Shown piece after piece: positions 6,236 through 12,863 of a stretch of 12,863 nucleotides of DNA (position 1 is its first letter; every line of letters starts with the position of its first letter). Both the position numbers and the translations under genes were made by a program. The stretch is from assembly GCA_902472315.1 (NCBI GenBank), contig CABRNM010000037.1:1-12863 (forward strand), written 5' to 3'. The notes below the pieces were generated by a model. The model saw only the letters and a list, made by a program, of their open reading frames with translations. It was not told the DNA's origin and did not search any database. The stretch comes from an uncultured Collinsella sp. GTDB taxonomy: Bacteria > Actinomycetota > Coriobacteriia > Coriobacteriales > Coriobacteriaceae.

Positions 6236-6249
6236 TTTGGTCGGGATGG

Positions 6250-6516
6250 TTAGAACGAAAGCTTGTCGTCGGTGTTGGCGGCCTCGCCGTCGGCGAGCAC
6301 GTCGTTGCCGTCGACGTCCTTAAGGAGCACCGAGACCTTCTGCTCGGCATCGGACAGGCGGGTGCGCAGGCTCTTGAGGAGCTCGACGCCGCGGGTATAG
6401 CTCTCGAGTGACTCCTCGAGCTCCATATCGCCCGACTCCAAGCTGCGGATGATGAGTTCCAACTCCTGCGAGGCCTGCTTGTACGTAAGCTGCTCGACCG
6501 GGGTCTTCTCTGCCAT
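6250..6516 (-). CDS. xseB: Exodeoxyribonuclease VII small subunit
   Basis: Small subunit of exonuclease VII, which binds several-fold to XseA and lets the enzyme degrade single-stranded DNA from both ends into short oligonucleotides. It has 88 residues, typical for the family. Residues 9-66 form the family's two-helix coiled-coil pattern: LTYKQASQELELIIRSLE, then SGDMELEESLESYTRGVELLK, then LSDAEQKVSVL. The C-terminal 20 residues are acidic and probably disordered. ATG 6516 is preceded by an AAAGGA ribosome binding site. It follows xseA by 42 bp on the same strand, the usual arrangement for the two subunits. Confidence 0.97.
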   Translation of the reverse strand: MAEKTPVEQLTYKQASQELELIIRSLESGDMELEESLESYTRGVELLKSLRTRLSDAEQKVSVLLKDVDGNDVLADGEAANTDDKLSF

Positions 6517-6558
6517 ATCTGTTTCCTTTCCTAAAGGTTTATCGCTGTGAAACGCGGT

Positions 6559-8010
6559 CTACTCGACCGTATCGACCGTTGCCGCCACGTTGCCGTCTGC
6601 CATGCGCACGCGTATGGCGTCGCCGGGCTTAAAGGTCTTGGCGCTCGTAGCCACCCCATCATCGCTGTACGCGATGGAATAGCCACGGGCAAGCACCTTG
6701 AGCGGCGACAGGGCATCGAGTGAGGCTGCCGCACGGCCCAGGTCGGACGCGGGTTTGCTGAGCATCGTGCGCCCCTGATGCTCCAGACGGGAACTCGCAA
6801 GCGTGAGCGCATGGCGCTTGCCATCGAGCCCCGAGGTGCTTGCAACCAGACGCTCGGGCAGGCGCTCAAAGTTGGAGCGGAATGTCCCGACCGAGCGTAC
6901 TATGGCGCCCGACAGGCGATCGGCAGTCAGCGCAAGCTCCGATTCGCGACGCTCGACCATAAATGTGGGGTCGTTGAGGCACGGGCGGCAGGCGGCGGCA
7001 TCGAGTGCATCGCCCAGACGGGCCGTATAGGTATTCCAAGCGCGGCGACCACGCTGATCGAGCATCTCCAGGTCGACCTGATTCGACCCAATCATCGATG
7101 CCATCGCGGCGCCAAGACGCTGATGGCGTGCCTCGAGCACATCGGCCAACTCCGTCATAGCCGGCGCCACCGATTCGGCCGCCGCCGTGGGCGTGGAGGC
7201 GCGGCGGTCGCTCACCATGTCGCAAATCGAGGTATCGGGCTCATGGCCAATACCGGTCACCACGGGCACAGGACAAGCCGCCACCGCGCGGGCAAGCTCC
7301 TCGTCATTAAAGGTCATGAGGTCCTCAAAGGAGCCGCCGCCGCGCACCAGCAAAATACAGTCGGGCGCCGGCGTAATGGAAGCGGCGCGGCGCAAGCCCT
7401 CGATGAGCTCGGCCGGCGCACCCTCGCCTTGAACCTTGGCGCCTACGCAGACGACCTCGACGAGCGGGTTGCGACGACGCAACGTGCGCTTAACGTCGTC
7501 GATTACGGCACCCGAAAGCGAGGTGACGACCGCCACGCGGGAGCAGAACACCGGGATGCGGCGCTTGCGCGCTTCGTCCATCAGGCCCTCGCGGCGTAGC
7601 TTTTCGGCCAGTTGCGCCACTTGTTGACGCAGCAGACCCTCCCCCGCCAACGAAAATGAGCGGGCAACAAAGCTCATGCGACCCGTGGGCTTATAGAGAT
7701 TGAAGCTGCCCTTAAAGCTCACCTGCATGCCATCGCGCAGATCGAAGGTGCGCTTGAGATAGGCGCCCTTCCAGATAATGCAGTCGACGGCGGCCGAGTC
7801 GTCCTTGATCTGGAAGTAGCAGTGACCGCTTCGGGCGTTAGGACCACGAAAACCTGTGACCTCGCCCAGAACGCTCAGCTGCGGAATGGCATCGAGCGCA
7901 CCGGCGGCGATCTCCACTGCCTGGCTCACGCTGAGCTCCTTGCGCTCCTGATCGTCCGAACCGTCGAACTCGGCGGAAACGGCATTGCCGGTTAGATTCC
8001 AGCCTGCCAC
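6559..8010 (-). CDS. xseA: Exodeoxyribonuclease VII large subunit
   Basis: Catalytic subunit of exonuclease VII. From GTG 8010 it has 483 residues, a little longer than many XseA. An N-terminal OB-fold (about 45-110: SVLGEVTGFRGP, GHCYFQIKDD, CIIWKG) binds single-stranded DNA. The catalytic domain carries VAVVTSLSGAVIDDVKRTL, LLVRGGGSFEDLMTFNDEELARA and TGIGHEPDTSICDMVSDRRASTPTAAAE-type signatures, followed by a helical region and a C-terminal LKVLARGYSIAY domain. An ATG lies 27 bp further upstream in frame (8037), but AAAGGAGG (8015-8022) sits 4 nt before the GTG, so GTG is preferred. The first 25 residues, before the conserved LSVSQ, are an extra polar tail. It is followed by xseB. Confidence 0.96.
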   Translation of the reverse strand: MAGWNLTGNAVSAEFDGSDDQERKELSVSQAVEIAAGALDAIPQLSVLGEVTGFRGPNARSGHCYFQIKDDSAAVDCIIWKGAYLKRTFDLRDGMQVSFKGSFNLYKPTGRMSFVARSFSLAGEGLLRQQVAQLAEKLRREGLMDEARKRRIPVFCSRVAVVTSLSGAVIDDVKRTLRRRNPLVEVVCVGAKVQGEGAPAELIEGLRRAASITPAPDCILLVRGGGSFEDLMTFNDEELARAVAACPVPVVTGIGHEPDTSICDMVSDRRASTPTAAAESVAPAMTELADVLEARHQRLGAAMASMIGSNQVDLEMLDQRGRRAWNTYTARLGDALDAAACRPCLNDPTFMVERRESELALTADRLSGAIVRSVGTFRSNFERLPERLVASTSGLDGKRHALTLASSRLEHQGRTMLSKPASDLGRAAASLDALSPLKVLARGYSIAYSDDGVATSAKTFKPGDAIRVRMADGNVAATVDTVE

Positions 8011-8079
8011 GCAGCCTCCTTTCGTTATCGAGCACAAGGGCTTCGACCCTGCGCAGATTCAAGTCCAACACATAGTACA

Positions 8080-8109
8080 GCGCCGCGGGGACAAGAATCT
8101 CCGCGGCGC
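8080..8109 (-). terminator. GC-rich hairpin after the zinc peptidase gene
   Basis: Perfect 9-bp arms GCGCCGCGG (8080-8088) and CCGCGGCGC (8101-8109), starting 16 bp past the peptidase stop. No proper U-tract follows on either strand, so it may be a weak terminator or an RNA-end stabiliser. A perfect TTGACA (minus, 8111-8116) lies next to it but has no matching -10 box. Confidence 0.5.
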
Positions 8110-8125
8110 CTGTCAAGCCAATTTG

Positions 8126-8830
8126 TTATCGGTTGGAGTTTCTGTTGTAGCGGGCCATCAGGTAGAGCAGCTGAATAATCGAGGTGAGCGCCGCCGCCAC
8201 GTAGGTGAGCGCGGCTGCCGTCAGCACCTTCTTGGCACCGTTGACCTGCTTGGAACTCATGCCCGACTGCTCGATATACGCCACGGCGCGGCGACTGGCA
8301 TCGATCTCGACAGGCAACGTAACGAGTTGGAACAGCACACTAAACGAGAAGAAGATCAATGCGAGGGTCGTGAGCCCGGCGATGTTCATAAACAGGCCCA
8401 AGAGCAACACGATGGTCCAGGTGTTCTGGGTAAAGTTGACGACCGGGACCAGGGCGGTGCGAACCTTCATCATGGCGTAACCGCTCTGACGCTGGGCGGC
8501 ATGACCCGCCTCGTGGCAGGCCACGGCAACGCTTGCGACCGATCCGCCCGAACGGTTAGCGTCCGAGAGATACAGGTTGTTATCCTGCGGGTTGTAGTGG
8601 TCGGTGAGCTCACCGGCAACGCCCTTGATACCCACGGCGTTGCAACCGTTGGCGTCGAGCATGCGGCGAGCGACCGTGGCACCCGTGTCGCCGTCCGAGC
8701 GAACCTTGGACCAGGTCTTGTACGTCGAGTTGATATAGCTCTGCGCCGCAAGACCAAGCACCGTACAAACAAGGACAACCAGCAGGTACAGCGGGTCGAT
8801 GCCAAAGCCGTAACCATAGTAATAGGGCAT
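8126..8830 (-). CDS. YugP-type membrane zinc metallopeptidase
   Basis: Integral membrane metalloprotease of the Zn_peptidase_2 (YugP) family, 234 residues. The HEAGH zinc/catalytic motif is at 106-110 (two His ligands and the general base), with E175 in VEIDASRRA a likely third ligand. Membrane segments are predicted at about 13-33, 137-157, 158-175 and 203-225, so the active site sits on the cytoplasmic side or at the membrane surface. The N-terminal tail is unusually Tyr/Gly-rich (MPYYYGYGFG), as in other family members. Its substrates are not known; membrane protein quality control is a guess. ATG 8830 is preceded by GGAGG with a 7-nt spacer. It lies 64 bp downstream of rnd on the same strand. 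Confidence 0.93.
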   Translation of the reverse strand: MPYYYGYGFGIDPLYLLVVLVCTVLGLAAQSYINSTYKTWSKVRSDGDTGATVARRMLDANGCNAVGIKGVAGELTDHYNPQDNNLYLSDANRSGGSVASVAVACHEAGHAAQRQSGYAMMKVRTALVPVVNFTQNTWTIVLLLGLFMNIAGLTTLALIFFSFSVLFQLVTLPVEIDASRRAVAYIEQSGMSSKQVNGAKKVLTAAALTYVAAALTSIIQLLYLMARYNRNSNR

Positions 8831-8894
8831 GCGAATTCCTCCGAATCGAATTACACGTTGGAGGCATTCTACCCAATCAAGCGGCTAGGCTTCC

Positions 8895-10028
8895 TTACAG
8901 CAATTCAATTTTGCCATCTTTGACCGTCAACCCCATGTTGCCGGAAAGCAGATCGTCCAGGCGCGAGCCCACAAGTTCAAAGCGCCAACCTTCGCGCAGG
9001 CGGCTCTGCTCGGGATGCTCAATGTAGTCGGCCAGGTCATCGCGCGAGGCAATGACCGAGGTCGCAACGCCCGAGCGCTCGGCAACCAGGCGGATAAGCG
9101 CATACATAAGGTCAGTCACGCTCTCCAGCTCCGGAGAGATCTGGCGATGCCCGCGCACCAAGAGCGGCAGGCGATCATGCGGACAGCTCGCACCGCGCTT
9201 GATGGCCATCAGCGCGCCGTCCACGTCGCGCTCCCCCAGCTGGTCGGTACCGCGAATGCTGCGGAACTCCTCAACACGCACGGGATTGCGCTTGACGAGT
9301 GCCAGCAGCGTATCGTCGGACATAACCCACTTGCGTGGGATGTTGCGTCGCTCAGCGCGGTCCTCACGCCAGGCGGCAAGCTCGCGCGCAATGCCCAACT
9401 GATGGCGACTACACGAGTTGATGCGCTTGACCTTGCGGAACGCTTCGTGACGATCGGCGCGGTAGTGCGACTCGTCGGCCAGCGGGCGCAGCTCATCGAG
9501 CACCCAATCCACACGGCCCAGCTCGCGCAGGCGGCTCATCATCTCGGTATAGGCAACGATCAAATACTTGACGTCATCGATTGCGTACTCGATCTGCTTA
9601 TCGGTCAGCGGGCGGCGCGACCAGTCGGTCAGCGACTCGGTCTTAGGCAACGAAACGCCGCAAAACGTCTGCACGAGCGCACCGTAGGAAATCTGCTGAC
9701 GCTCGCCCAAAAAGGCGGCGGCGACCTGCGTGTCAAAAATCGGACGCGGCAGCGCGCCCACGGTGTGGAGCATGACCTCCATATCCTGCGAGCAGGCGTG
9801 GAAGACCTTGGTCACGCTCTCGTCGGCCATAAGCTCGGCCAGCGGCGATAGGTCGTCGATCACCAGAGGATCGACCGCGACGCTCTCGGCAGGGGTGGCA
9901 ATCTGAACCAGGCACAGGCGCGGATGGAACGTGCGCTCGCGCAAAAACTCGGTATCGACGGCAATCGCGTCGAACTCACGGGCGCGCTGGCAAAAGTCGA
10001 CCAGAGCCTGATGTGTGGAAATGTACAT
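8895..10028 (-). CDS. rnd: Ribonuclease D (3'-5' exoribonuclease)
   Basis: DEDDy-type exoribonuclease that trims 3' ends of tRNA and other stable RNA precursors. It has 377 residues from ATG 10028. The three exonuclease motifs are visible: DTEF with D25 and E27 (Exo I), HACSQDMEVM with D82 (Exo II) and YAIDD with Y148 and D152 (Exo III). An HRDC domain follows (about 205-290: RELAAWREDRAERRNIPRKWVMSDDTLLAL), with a further helical domain to the C-terminus. An in-frame GTG at 10064 would add 12 residues, but the usual RNase D start is MYI-like, matching ATG 10028. Neither start has a strong ribosome binding site. A TATCCT -10-like box (minus, 10069-10074) would begin transcription near 10062. 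It is divergent from the lipid kinase gene. Confidence 0.95.
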   Translation of the reverse strand: MYISTHQALVDFCQRAREFDAIAVDTEFLRERTFHPRLCLVQIATPAESVAVDPLVIDDLSPLAELMADESVTKVFHACSQDMEVMLHTVGALPRPIFDTQVAAAFLGERQQISYGALVQTFCGVSLPKTESLTDWSRRPLTDKQIEYAIDDVKYLIVAYTEMMSRLRELGRVDWVLDELRPLADESHYRADRHEAFRKVKRINSCSRHQLGIARELAAWREDRAERRNIPRKWVMSDDTLLALVKRNPVRVEEFRSIRGTDQLGERDVDGALMAIKRGASCPHDRLPLLVRGHRQISPELESVTDLMYALIRLVAERSGVATSVIASRDDLADYIEHPEQSRLREGWRFELVGSRLDDLLSGNMGLTVKDGKIELL

Positions 10029-10092
10029 ATCAACCCATCGAATAAGGTTAGGCCCGAAAAACACGGGTAGGATATCGGCATTGCTCTACAAC

Positions 10093-10098
10093 TATACT
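10093..10098 (+). promoter_or_regulatory. Candidate -10 box for the lipid kinase gene
   Basis: TATACT on the plus strand, 28 bp before the kinase ATG, in the 98-bp gap between the divergent rnd and kinase genes. No good -35 is visible. The ribosome binding site ahead of ATG 10127 is weak. Confidence 0.4.
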
Positions 10099-10126
10099 CG
10101 GTTAGTCACAGAACGGGAACGTAAGT

Positions 10127-11044
10127 ATGCGCTGCCTTATCATCCACAACCCGGCATCGGGCCCCAGCTCAGATGAAATCTACGCGTTCACGCACGCCCT
10201 CGCGCAGGGCGGCGACGAGGTCGTGATGCGTTTTATCGGCGATGGCATGGAGCCCGAGGACGCGGTAGCGGACGTTCGCGAGTTCGATCGCGTGGTCGTT
10301 TCGGGCGGCGACGGCACCGTCTCCAACGTGCTCGACCAGATGCGCGGGTGCGGTGTCCCCACGCTTGTCTTCCCCTCCGGCACGGCCTGCCTGTTCTTTA
10401 ACAACATCGGCAATGCCCCCGAGGCGGCGGCACTCGCCAAGGCTTGCCGCGACGGCCGCACGGTCAAAGTGGACATGGGTGAGCTCTTTTGGCTCGACGA
10501 GAACGGCAACGAGAAGCGCCACGGCTTTATCATCATCGCCGGCTCGGGCTTCGACGCCGAGATCATGATGAAGGCCGCTCCCACCAAAAACGACATTGGC
10601 GAGATCGCCTACTTCCTCTCCGCGCTCGCCACGCCCAACCCCACGGTGGCGCACTTTACCATTGAGCACGACGGCATTGTCGAGGAGCTCGACGGCATCT
10701 GCTGCATGGCAGGCAATACCTCGGTCATCCAAAACGACATCAACCTGTTCCCCAACTGCCGCATGGACGACGGCATGGTCGACATCGTCGTTATTGAGCC
10801 CGTGCGCACGATGCAGCTGCTCCCCACGGTAATTACCGCCGCGCTCGACCCCGCTGGCAAAGTGCTCGGCCGTCCGCAGTTTAAGATCATCCAGACCAAG
10901 GAAGCCAAGATCACCTGCACGCCATCGCTGGGTATGCAGTTCGATGGAGAGATCATCTCCAGCAACTCCGGCGTCTTTGGCGCTCGCGCGCTGCCGCAAT
11001 GTCTCGACCTCATCGTCGACGATTTTTCACCGCTCGGAAAATAG
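10127..11044 (+). CDS. Diacylglycerol kinase-family (DagK/YegS-like) lipid kinase
   Basis: Soluble lipid kinase of the DAGK catalytic family, 305 residues, likely phosphorylating diacylglycerol or a related lipid alcohol at the inner membrane face to recycle it into phospholipid synthesis. The N-terminal beta strand LIIHNPASG (4-12) and the nucleotide-binding VVVSGGDGT (56-64) are diagnostic. A GFDAEI stretch and a C-terminal MQFDGE, also family features, follow. The second glycine-rich loop reads PSGTACLFFNNIG (83-95), where most relatives have GTxND, so it is a divergent member and its exact lipid cannot be named. The stop TAG overlaps the ribosome binding site of the microprotein that follows, pointing to translational coupling. 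Confidence 0.92.
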   Translation: MRCLIIHNPASGPSSDEIYAFTHALAQGGDEVVMRFIGDGMEPEDAVADVREFDRVVVSGGDGTVSNVLDQMRGCGVPTLVFPSGTACLFFNNIGNAPEAAALAKACRDGRTVKVDMGELFWLDENGNEKRHGFIIIAGSGFDAEIMMKAAPTKNDIGEIAYFLSALATPNPTVAHFTIEHDGIVEELDGICCMAGNTSVIQNDINLFPNCRMDDGMVDIVVIEPVRTMQLLPTVITAALDPAGKVLGRPQFKIIQTKEAKITCTPSLGMQFDGEIISSNSGVFGARALPQCLDLIVDDFSPLGK

Positions 11045-11053
11045 GAGGACCCC

Positions 11054-11146
11054 ATGAACGACAATCCCCTGATTGGCTTTATCGTCATCGTCTTGGCCAT
11101 GCTCGTTGGTTACGCCATCAATGTGATCCACCGCCGAAAGAAGTAA
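11054..11146 (+). CDS. 30-residue single-span membrane microprotein
   Basis: A short open frame of 30 codons. AGGAGG (11043-11048) lies 5 nt before the ATG and overlaps the stop codon of the lipid kinase, an excellent ribosome binding site and a sign of translational coupling. The peptide has a polar start (MNDNP), one hydrophobic helix (about residues 6-25: LIGFIVIVLAMLVGYAINVI) and a basic tail HRRKK, so it should insert in the membrane with the C-terminus in the cytoplasm. A strong terminator follows. I recognise no family. It may anchor or regulate the lipid kinase, but that rests on context only. Confidence 0.8.
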   Translation: MNDNPLIGFIVIVLAMLVGYAINVIHRRKK

Positions 11147-11180
11147 AATCCACATTGGTATGATATTCATCCAGTTATCG

Positions 11181-11230
11181 ACTCTCCCGTTGTTTATGCA
11201 TATCCTAAACAGCGGGAGAGTTTTCTTTTT
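11181..11230 (+). terminator. Intrinsic terminator after the kinase-microprotein operon
   Basis: A 16-bp stem (11181-11196 with 11206-11221; one U-G pair on the plus strand, otherwise perfect) with a 9-nt loop, followed by TTTTCTTTTT (11221-11230). This is a textbook plus-strand terminator, 34 bp after the microprotein stop. Confidence 0.93.
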
Positions 11231-11455
11231 GAGCATTGTCTGGCGCTTTATTCAGCTACAGTAAATGCAGGGTGCCTTTATTTAACTAAAGCAATAAAAT
11301 GAGTATTATTATCCGCTCATCGTATATTTCTTCACGCTCATCGAGTAAAAGCTGTTGTCGAATGAATACTCTTTACACTTCCTTTAGGCTAGTAGATGTA
11401 TTTATTAGCTGAAACTCCGTACGGTTTCGCGGGGTTTCAACAGTTGGGAGGGATC
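11231..11455 (+). promoter_or_regulatory. AT-rich regulatory region upstream of the C69 dipeptidase
   Basis: No gene is visible here. The region holds a direct repeat CGCTCATCG (11314-11322 and 11335-11343; 21 bp apart, two helical turns), an inverted pair GAGTATT (11301-11307) and AATACTC (11365-11371), and a loose promoter candidate (TTTACA at 11372-11377 with TGTATT at 11397-11402, a long 19-bp spacer). A leader hairpin (11411-11420 pairing with 11429-11438, two G-U pairs) lies before the ribosome binding site GGGAGGG (11446-11452). The AT content is far above that of the flanking genes. Confidence 0.5.
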
Positions 11456-12836
11456 ATGAGGTTTACTCATCCTGTCAACACGCTCAAGAAGCTCGGCTGC
11501 GGCCTTGCATTTGGAGCAGCGGCCATTATGGCCATGCCGACTTCGGCGCTCGCTTGCACCCAGATCTACATGGGCAGCCAGCTCACGGCAGACGGCAACA
11601 CGTACTACGGACGCTCCGAGGACTTCGGCCCGCGCTACATCAAGCACTTTGGCATCGAGCCCGCACACAAGGACGGCAGCAAGTACACCTCGGTCGAGTC
11701 CGGCTTTGAGTACAAGTCCAAGGGCGCAACCTACCGCTACACCTTCGTTCGCGACAACCCCTCTCAGTGGGAAGATCGTTACGACGCATATTCCGAGGCT
11801 GGCATCAACGAAAAGGGCGTTTCCTGCTCTGCCACGCTGAGCACCTCCTATAACGAGAAGGCAGAGGAAGCCGACCCCGTCACCGAGGAGACCGGCATCG
11901 GCGAGTACAACTACGCCAGCGTCATTCTGGGCGAGAGTGCCACGGCCCGCGAGGGTGTCGAGCTCCTCGGCAGCTTGATTGACGAGCAGGGCGTCTGCTC
12001 CAACGACCAGATCATCATTGCCGACAACAACGAGACCTGGCTGTTTGCAGCGCTTTCCGGCCATCAGTGGATCGCCATGAGACTCACCGACGATATCGCC
12101 TCGCTCAATCCCAACATCGGCAACCTCACCTATGACGTCGACCTCGACGACACCGAGAACTGCCTCCACTCCGAGGGCATCGAGTCCATGCCTAAGGAGA
12201 AGGGCTTTGCCGAGTACACCGACGGCAAATTCGACATCGCCAAGACCTACGGCGAGGAGATTAGCGAGGCCGATATGCACCAGTGGTCGCGCTATGTCCA
12301 GGGCCGCGATTACTTCATGGCTCCGCTTGCCGAGGGCACCGACTACGAGATCGTCAAGGACGAGCGCGAAGAGGCTCGCGCCACAACCGGCGCCCTGGTC
12401 CACGAGATGCAGCCGCTGTTCTTCCAGCCCGGCAAGTCCGACTGGAACACCTTTGAGATGATTCGTTCCTTCGCCGCTCGCGGCGAGAATGTCGCCGGCC
12501 TCAACGCCAACACCGACGGCGCCTATGCCATCGGCTCCAACCGCAACACCGAGATCCACACCTTCCAGATCCGTCACGGCATGGACCCCGAGATCGCGAC
12601 CATCCAGTGGGAGATGCTCTCCAACGCCGAGTTCTCCATCGCTATCCCTCTCTATTCCGCACTGCTCACCGAGGTCAGCCCCTACTTCAGCGATCAGGAC
12701 GTCTCCTTCGATCACTGTGAAGAGGAAGACGTCGTGAACAACGAGGAGCCCAAGAACTCCATCAACTACGTTCTCATGGACATCAACACACTCGCCTATG
12801 AGAACCGCGACAGCTGCGCCACCGGCGTCCGCGCCT
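11456..12836 (+). CDS. Secreted C69-family (PepD-type) dipeptidase, 3' end cut off by the contig end
   Basis: Ntn-hydrolase dipeptidase of peptidase family C69, exported and probably feeding on peptides outside the cell. ATG 11456 follows GGGAGGG closely; an in-frame ATG at 11396 has no ribosome binding site and would place 20 unlikely residues before the signal peptide. Residues 1-33 form a signal peptide: a KK-containing N-region, a hydrophobic core and an AXA site (A31-L32-A33). Cys34, right after it, begins the CTQIYMGSQLTADGNTYYGR-like block whose Cys is the family nucleophile. The body (GVSCSATLS, DNNETWLF, GRDYF, SNRNTEIH) fits the C69 fold. The readable part is 460 residues. The apparent stop TAG (12836-12838) contains two adapter bases, so the true C-terminus is unknown. 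Confidence 0.93.
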
Positions 12837-12863
12837 AGATCGGAAGAGCGTCGTGTAGGGAAA
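12837..12863. other. Illumina adapter sequence at the contig end (not genomic)
   Basis: The last 27 bases start with AGATCGGAAGAGC, the common Illumina TruSeq adapter core, and continue exactly as the reverse complement of the universal (P5-side) adapter. This is untrimmed read-through in the assembly. It should be masked. Confidence 0.97.

Noticed and set aside
8011..8037. Upstream ATG start for xseA
   Set aside because: The strong AAAGGAGG lies inside this stretch and points to GTG 8010.
8111..8116. Perfect TTGACA as an xseA promoter
   Set aside because: No -10 box at 15-19 bp downstream; the nearest candidate (TACTAT) is 33 bp away.
11396..11455. Extra 20 codons upstream of the dipeptidase signal peptide
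   Set aside because: No ribosome binding site for ATG 11396, whereas ATG 11456 has GGGAGGG; the extension would bury the signal peptide.
1..12836. Defence system, prophage or other transferred island
   Set aside because: Genes are core metabolic and housekeeping types with uniform composition; no integrase, toxin-antitoxin pair, restriction or phage gene was seen.

Overview
The window looks like chromosomal DNA from a high-GC, anaerobic, fermentative Gram-positive bacterium, most likely a gut actinobacterium of the class Coriobacteriia (Collinsella-like). This is an inference from strongly G/C-ending codons, AT-rich intergenic DNA, strong AAGGAG-type ribosome binding sites, a phosphate acetyltransferase/acetate kinase route and a secreted C69 dipeptidase. 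No database search was possible. The right end is the end of an assembled contig: the last 27 bases are an Illumina sequencing adapter, not genomic DNA.

Left block (1-1863), minus strand: the 5' part of a family 2 glycosyltransferase overlaps by 8 bp the end of UDP-galactopyranose mutase (glf). Together they suggest a galactofuranose-containing surface glycan. A divergent intergenic region with two back-to-back TATAAT boxes separates glf from pta.

Central acetate block (1864-5717): pta on the plus strand faces two tandem acetate kinase genes on the minus strand. Pta makes acetyl phosphate from acetyl-CoA and AckA converts it to acetate plus ATP. The two kinases are about 59% identical (hand count) and each has its own leader and terminator. 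The copy at 3197-4375 keeps the textbook active-site residues. The copy at 4539-5717 departs from them at four motif positions. Between pta and the first ackA lies a very large nested inverted repeat with two perfect 29-bp arms. Terminator-like hairpins sit in or next to the leader of all three acetate genes.

Housekeeping block (5771-10028), minus strand: rnd (RNase D), a YugP-type membrane zinc peptidase, xseA and xseB (exonuclease VII) and a HIT-family hydrolase, ending in a strong minus-strand terminator just upstream of the second ackA.

Right block (10127-12836), plus strand: a diacylglycerol-kinase-family lipid kinase is coupled to a 30-residue single-span membrane microprotein and followed by a strong terminator. 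An AT-rich regulatory region with a direct repeat comes next. Last is a secreted C69 (PepD-type) dipeptidase cut off by the contig end; its apparent stop codon is made partly of adapter bases.

I found no CRISPR array, tRNA, rRNA, transposase or dedicated defence system. The points most worth a second look are the adapter and false stop, the 131-bp palindromic element, the divergent tandem acetate kinase and the unannotated microprotein.
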